Positions 50,617 through 55,897 of a stretch of DNA of 55,897 bases are shown piece after piece (position 1 is the first letter of the stretch; every line of letters starts with the position of its first letter). Made by a program: the position numbers and the translations under genes. This DNA is from Apostichopus californicus (taxonomy: Eukaryota > Echinodermata > Holothuroidea > Aspidochirotida > Stichopodidae): the NCBI GenBank assembly GCA_020650975.1, contig JAIPMN010000542.1, forward strand, positions 18,525-74,421, in the 5' to 3' direction. The notes under the pieces were generated by a model that worked only from the letters and a program-made list of their open reading frames with translations, was not told the origin of the DNA and made no database searches.

Positions 50617-51799
50617 CTTCTTTTGTCAACTTACAGAAGTAACATACAGTAGGCCCTGTAAACTTTACCAAGATTTTCATCTTAAACACCTTCTTTGATA
50701 GCAATAATAGCAACAGCAGCAACACTTGTCAATTACCTAAAAACAACACTAGGCCAAGGCTAGTATAACCTGACCACATGGTTACTACCTTGTACACGTT
50801 TTAAATATTCGTTACCAACCATCAGGGTCCAAGAAGCACTGTGCATATTTTTTCAAAGAGGCAATACTTTCTGTGGGGGAGGGTGAATAGGTAGCAGGGG
50901 GGCACTCCTCACAAAGGGAGCATTATTTCCCTTAATGGAATGCCATGATGTACAAAGAAAATCTTTGCCTGAAATGGCTCCCACGTTGCAGGAAATAAAC
51001 AGTAATGAGAGTATTGAATTATGTAGCTACAGTGGCTTAATAAGGACATAGGAAAGATAAAGTCAAAATTTCAACTTTAAAAGTCAAATTTCAACTTTAA
51101 TGAAAATTCCTGCTTTTAGTTAAATTTATTTATGGGGTACTCAAAGTGATCGCTCTCATTGCTCCCTCCCTCATGGGTAGAGGGTGTTGTTTCCAGAATA
51201 TTTGTTCAAAACTGATCTTTTGTGTCCGGCTATCCATCCTAGTACTGACTAGGCCTAACTTTAGAATCCGTACCATATGAATGGGAAAGCTTACTAGGGG
51301 CTAGGAATTAGGGTTAGGAAGTAGGGTTAGGAATGGTCGGATACTAAATTAGTACCACTGACTATATCACACTGGTCCTGATCATAGTTTTGTCTGAGGA
51401 GAAGCAAACTTACACTAGTTACACTATTAACTGATATGCTGAGCCTACTCCTCATGGTTGGACTAACAGTAACAACTTAATAGGCCTATAATTTTATCAA
51501 ATTTAAATATCCTGTGTTAGAAACGGTAACTGGAGTCCAAAGATGTGAGGCCTAGCCTAGATCCTAAGTAAGGTCTTACTTAGTAAAAATTTAAAACTTC
51601 TGCAGTATCTAAAATTAGGCCTAGCCTATAGGCACCATAGTCTAGGCGTTGTAGCATCTAGCATATATGACAACTCCTTACGTTAGGCTGCAAAGACAAG
51701 CATGCAGAAAATCTGTTAACTTTATAGCGAAGAGTTACCCTTAAATTATAACATCGGTTAAATGATTAGGTTACAATACCATACTCACTGTTTACTTAC

Positions 51800-51960
51800 C
51801 AATTTCTGTCCAAGAACTTTCGTTAGAATGTATGAAATTTTGTGTACAGTGACTTCGAGTGAATGCAGTTTATTTGATAGCAAACTGAATTGGGACTAGC
51901 TCAAGCTCATCACTCTGTATATGTACAGCGTTTGTATGCAGCCAGATAACTCTATTGGAC
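51800..51960 (-). promoter_or_regulatory. probable PABPN1 5' non-coding exon and promoter area
   Basis: The first coding exon of PABPN1 begins with an acceptor (TTTTTACTGTAG|GTGATTGCAATGG on the - strand), so an upstream exon must exist. The nearest strong - strand donor is GAAATTG|GTAAGTAAAC, with the exon side ending at 51800; this would make a 5' UTR intron of about 1.7 kb. The transcription start is not defined. An AGGCCTA-rich cluster lies in the proposed intron at about 51240-51650. Confidence 0.4.
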
Positions 51961-52944
51961 GCGCATGATACATTGTAAGTGCATGGTTAAGTTCCGAAGT
52001 GGATGCAAGCGCGCGTACGTATCATGCAAATTACGTATACCGCCCTCGAAGTGCAATTCTTATGGAACGCTAACAATGCTGGTGCAGTGCTTTCATTTCC
52101 AACAATGCAAATCAGTGCATTTAAAAAAGGATTACCCCAAAATATAGCACGGTATCGATTGCTTGTAGTTTATTTTCTCTAAATCTTATTCGTAACCAGC
52201 CGATCATAAAGGAATATTTAATGATCATTTCATGTTCACTTTCACATATCTTGATGTAAAAATTGTCTACGATTGCAAAACTAACAAACAACACTCCTTT
52301 AATGACATTCTGAAAAATTGAAAACTAAGCTATTTATTTTTTAGATATTACAATTGCCAGTGTCTTAAATGCGAGTCTCAAAAGACTAGTTTAAAGCAAT
52401 GATACCCTAAGCTAGGCCAATTGAGCTGAAGAATGATTTTTGATAGAATGTTTAACATTGGCGAATGAATATTTCTGAAGTGTAAGTTATGTTTCTTGGC
52501 ATACTTGAGCTTAAGGTTATCACAACATGTAATAATGTACGAATGTCTGTTATCATGTCATGATAATATGCCAAATTTTCCTTCACAAATGTTGCTGCAT
52601 TGCCAACACAGGTATGTAATCTAAGATTATAGGTCTTTAGATTGATACAGATTTCACTGATGAGTTTGAGGACCGACAGAGAAAAAACAACCCAGTCGCC
52701 TCTCTGGTTTCCTAAACAAATTCAGCACACCAAAACTTGCTGACTGAGACTTCTCCAGTCGTACCTGAAGAATATAACCTTGAATATTGCAGAGACAGGT
52801 ACAAAACCCTATTGCAGCTCCAGAAAATAAATGCTATTTATGATCATGCCATCATACAGACTACAAAAGCACATCTTACATGAAGGGCACATAAAGTATT
52901 GGGCACGTCCCCAAAGTACAGTAGGTAGTGAACAAATTGTGGGA
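51961..52944. other. spacer upstream of PABPN1, no gene seen
   Basis: AT-rich sequence with short ORFs only. I find no exon, RNA gene or terminator here. The stretch closest to 51960 may contribute to the PABPN1 promoter. Confidence 0.4.
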
Positions 52945-52952
52945 GGTGTGAC

Positions 52953-53346
52953 CAGTGGCAGAGCTAGAGGTATTGGTCAGAGGGGGCTGAAATGGTCTGT
53001 AGGGGCGCTTTCGACACTATCTAAGCTGAGCGCCACCACAGGTTGACGCGGAGCGTACAGAAATGTTTTGAGTAAAGATACTCCCTAGATAGCAGGAAAT
53101 GACCATTTCCGGGCCTTGCTAATTTGCAGAAAAACGAAGAAAAAATAGGTGTCATTGCCATTTTGTCAGAAAATTACACCAACAAAATGTGACAAATGTC
53201 AATAGGTATATGAGAGCGCAATAAAAAAGTCAATAATCGCGAAGAAGTAAAAAGTAGTAAAAAGCTGAAAAGGGCGCCAGCAGTCCATTTGAGTCCGTCA
53301 GGGGGGGGCATCCGCCCACCCTGACTGTATGGACGCTCAGCCACTG
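52953..53346. mobile_element. hAT-type MITE with perfect 8 bp target duplication
   Basis: The 394 bp element starts CAGTGGCAGAGC and ends with the reverse complement of CAGTGGCTGAGC. It is flanked on both sides by the identical octamer GGTGTGAC (52945-52952 and 53347-53354). An 8 bp duplication and CAG-type ends are characteristic of hAT transposons. The inner sides of the two ends are loosely similar to each other (GGTCAGAGGGGGCTG against GTCAGGGTGGGCGG), so the inverted repeats are long but imperfect. No transposase is encoded, so it is non-autonomous and would have needed an enzyme supplied elsewhere in the genome. Confidence 0.8.
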
Positions 53347-53354
53347 GGTGTGAC

Positions 53355-55382
53355 ATTTTCAGTCAAAAGATTAAAACCAAACATTGCAAATATTTTTTCT
53401 TTTAAATATCCATCGATTTGCAGAAGAGCGGGATTTTTGGTGAGTTGTGGCTCAGTCCTCATGGAACATACATTCAGATATACAGATGGGTCAAAAGAAT
53501 TTGTGAACCACTCCTTTAAATGGCATTGTTATGTAATATGAGAAATGCTGTGAAAGGAAATCAATAAAAACAGTGAAATCTTTTTTCTTGTTATATTTTA
53601 TTCTGCAATGCTGTTTTCACTTTTGAAACAAAAATGAACATTTTTAACACTTTCCAACTGTATACATGTGGCAGAGACACAGCCTTTGTTTTTCCTGAAT
53701 CAATTCCTACAGACAAATGTAAATTCCAAAGTTAGGTAAGAGACCGAAAAAAAAAAAAAAGCCTTCACAGAAATAGATGGTAAAAATACACATACATATT
53801 ACTATTTCTTTCTTTTTTTATTATTTTTTAGTTGCAAGAATTTTTCTACATTTGATATGCACTTGACCGGTGGTTGTCATCAATGTTGAATCTCTTCTCA
53901 CAACTAGTTCACTATCTGTCTGTGTCATTGCTCCAAAATGAATCATCTGTTTTTTGGGTGGATTATTTTATATGCTTGTCTTTCTAGTGACTTGCACCTA
54001 CCATATCAAGGAATCAAATGTTTCTACTTACCCTGGTACTTAAAATAATTCATTACTATAACTATTGTATCAAGACGATAGGTAGCAACTGCGAATGGGG
54101 TCGTTACTTTGACAAAATATTGTATTTATCTTGTGCCTTACTACAAATATATATATACCACAACTTATGCAAACTTTTCAGGTAATGTCTGATGGGGAAA
54201 TCATCCTAACTTCACACATGACCAAATAAGTATGTCTACAAGCACCAGACATTGCTTAACTTTTACACAGTTCAGCTTTCTAAATGATACTTTATTTTAT
54301 CATTTGTTTTCCGACAATCAGTAGCTAATGAAAGAAAGCAGCGTGGTTCACTGATAATTATTATAGATCAACCAAAAAAAGGAAACACAGGATGATGGGA
54401 ACTGAGAAGACAAAGAGTTGTGTCGATTGCAGAATAACAATTCAAAATTTCAAATTGAAAGAAATGCAAATGAGCAACTTTTCAAGTTATGCAAATGAGC
54501 AACTTTTCAAGTTATATTTTGTCTTATTGTGTTTACTATTATGGTATTGAAACATAAGAATTCTGATGAAATTGCGGCAAAAACTACCTAATTATAGCCA
54601 TGTACGATAAGTTAAGACTGATAGATAGCTATGAGGTCTCACGTGACACATATTAAGGTACCTTTATTACTGCCACAAGGATAAATAATCATAATAATGT
54701 CACAAACACTACATGATATATCAACTCTTGTATACTACATCTGGCAGATCAATGGCGGCATAACTTTAAGTTTTGGTGATGTATCTACTGCAGATAATTC
54801 ATTCCATGTTCAACACGCATATGTTTTTCCAACTGCAAACTTTGCATGGGGGTACAATGGGGGTACAGGGGGTACAATCAAACATATCAGTATGTGAAGA
54901 CCTAGTATTATGGACACATATAGTGAATCAAAGCATTTTCAATGACAGTTCAGGTAATATACAAACATCCATCTCGTACATTTCTTAATTTTAGGACTCA
55001 AAACATTCCGAGGAAGTCAAGTGAGAAAGCTCAAAACCTAGAGTTGATATTTTTCATTTAGTTGACAATGTTCTTAACACCACATTTATAGCAGACAATG
55101 TTTTATACACTGTACTGTAGTGACCTCAGTGGAAGAAGTGTAGACCGTGTCAAGTTTTCTATCGTCAGCAAGTTAGGGTAAATATAAAAACAGAAATAAA
55201 CCGCACCGACAATCCTGTTGATTTTTGAAGCATCCATCTCGAATCCATCGGGTCCATCTCGCAAATGCTGACCTACGTGCTCAGATACCATGCTGACCCC
55301 GACTCTCGGAGAAAGGTGACTTATATACAGCGATCAAAGCAAAGTCCCAGGTGACCATGATTTTTTCCATCTGTTAATGTTG
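53355..55382. other. spacer downstream of NEDD8, including its 3' UTR
   Basis: No further coding exon is seen. On the - strand the NEDD8 3' UTR should occupy the right part. The first clear AATAAA on that strand is TTTATT at 54663-54668 on +, about 715 bases past the stop. T-rich tracts lie at 53580-53600 and 53810-53830, and a 25 bp tandem pair at 54464-54513. Confidence 0.35.
54464..54513. repeat. 25 bp perfect tandem pair containing an octamer motif
   Basis: Two identical 25 bp units stand back to back at 54464-54488 and 54489-54513, each starting ATGCAAATGAGCAAC. Each carries ATGCAAAT, the consensus octamer bound by POU-domain factors. Whether this is a regulatory element or a chance duplication is not shown by the sequence. 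Confidence 0.85.
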
Positions 55383-55470
55383 TTATAAAAGTCCGCCTCT
55401 TAAAGCCAATACAAGATGAAGCACTGATCCGCCTTGAACCTTATAGTCTGCTGCTGTCTTATCATCATTC
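55383..55470 (-). CDS. NEDD8: NEDD8 ubiquitin-like modifier, last exon (partial gene)
   Basis: On the - strand an acceptor (TTTGGCTCACAG) is followed by G|AAT GAT GAT AAG, encoding [20 protein letters not shown] and then LALRGG, Leu-Leu and TAA. The block matches the C-terminal third of NEDD8 nearly residue for residue, including the hallmark LALRGG (Ala at the position where ubiquitin has Arg72). The phase-2 entry fits an ATG codon split just before NDDK, as I recall for the vertebrate gene. NEDD8 is activated by NAE1-UBA3 and conjugated mainly to cullins, switching on cullin-RING ligases. It must first be trimmed to end in Gly-Gly; here only two residues (LL) follow. The N-terminal exons must lie right of the window, since 55471-55897 shows nothing matching them. 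Confidence 0.93.
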
Positions 55471-55897
55471 CTGTGAGCCAAAAAAAAACAAAAAACGTGT
55501 GAACGATAATGACATTGCTTCAATTAGCTTCAAGTCATGCACCACAAAGTATTCAAAATTAATATGAATATAACTCAATTTTTTGTTGAGGTTTCGAATT
55601 CTTCTCTCTAAATGAACAAGTTCATGCAATGTACATAATTGATATCTTTATTTCTCATAGAACTGGAAAGAATAACCATTAACTGCACACATTAAACATT
55701 CATTTTCCTGATCTATAGTAATTATTGTCTTTTTTAAATACTTAAACTTGAGCTAAGCGAACTAACACTATAACTCAATGGAAAGTATGACTGAGTCAAT
55801 TGTGGTGTTATAATAAACAGGGCCAGATTTATCATTGAGCAAGAGTGACCCAGGCACCCACTCTAGCAACAAAGGGGGGGGGGGGGGCAGGAAAGGG
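55471..55897 (-). other. NEDD8 intron (partial)
   Basis: AT-rich intronic sequence with no match on the - strand to the NEDD8 residues expected upstream (PPQQQRLIYSGKQ). A run of 14 G ends near 55887, ten bases before the window edge. Confidence 0.5.

Noticed and set aside
51300..51345. TTAGGGTTAGG words, also at about 3215, resembling telomere repeats
   Set aside because: Only two or so imperfect hexamers in each place; expected by chance and from AGG-rich words in this genome, so not interstitial telomeric arrays.
55690..55720. Minus-strand TATAGATCAGGAAAATG resembling the NEDD8 IYSGKQM segment
   Set aside because: The frame does not give the NEDD8 residues, no acceptor or further NEDD8 sequence precedes it, and no donor splits the Met codon as the last exon requires.

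Overview
This window is ordinary animal nuclear DNA. Coding sequence is sparse and split by GT-AG introns, and the spacers are AT-rich and full of degraded repeats. Three conserved eukaryotic genes can be rebuilt exon by exon (TRAPPC2L, PABPN1, NEDD8), plus one very large C2H2 zinc-finger gene that I cannot match to a named family. The frequent AGGCCTA-type words in the spacers and the closeness of the conserved proteins to vertebrate ones suggest an invertebrate deuterostome, perhaps an echinoderm. That placement is inference only.

Layout. 1-50 is a pure C run. 901-1086 may be the last exon of an unidentified gene. About 1.1-19.8 kb has no convincing coding sequence. It holds a possible promoter and first exon (4.7-5.4 kb), a 0.6 kb MITE flanked by TTAA (12.6-13.2 kb) and two copies of an interspersed repeat. 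The zinc-finger gene (+) has coding exons 19867-21051 and 21719-29302, giving 2,922 residues with ten fingers in four clusters, and a polyadenylation signal at 29634. A gene-free stretch of about 10 kb follows. TRAPPC2L (+) has five coding exons between 40049 and 44246. PABPN1 (-) has six coding exons between 50082 and 46741 and a likely upstream non-coding exon ending at 51800; its 3' end faces that of TRAPPC2L. A 394 bp hAT-type MITE with a perfect 8 bp target duplication lies at 52953-53346. The last exon of NEDD8 (-) is at 55470-55383, and the rest of that gene lies beyond the right edge.

The genes do not form a pathway. TRAPPC2L acts in vesicle tethering, PABPN1 in nuclear poly(A) tail synthesis, NEDD8 in cullin modification, and the zinc-finger protein is probably nuclear and DNA-binding. 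I found no CRISPR array, operon or other prokaryote-like system, and no evidence for a new multi-gene system. The points most worth following up are the giant zinc-finger protein with its internal tandem repeat, the two well-delimited MITEs, the three-copy interspersed repeat, and the close PABPN1-NEDD8 linkage.
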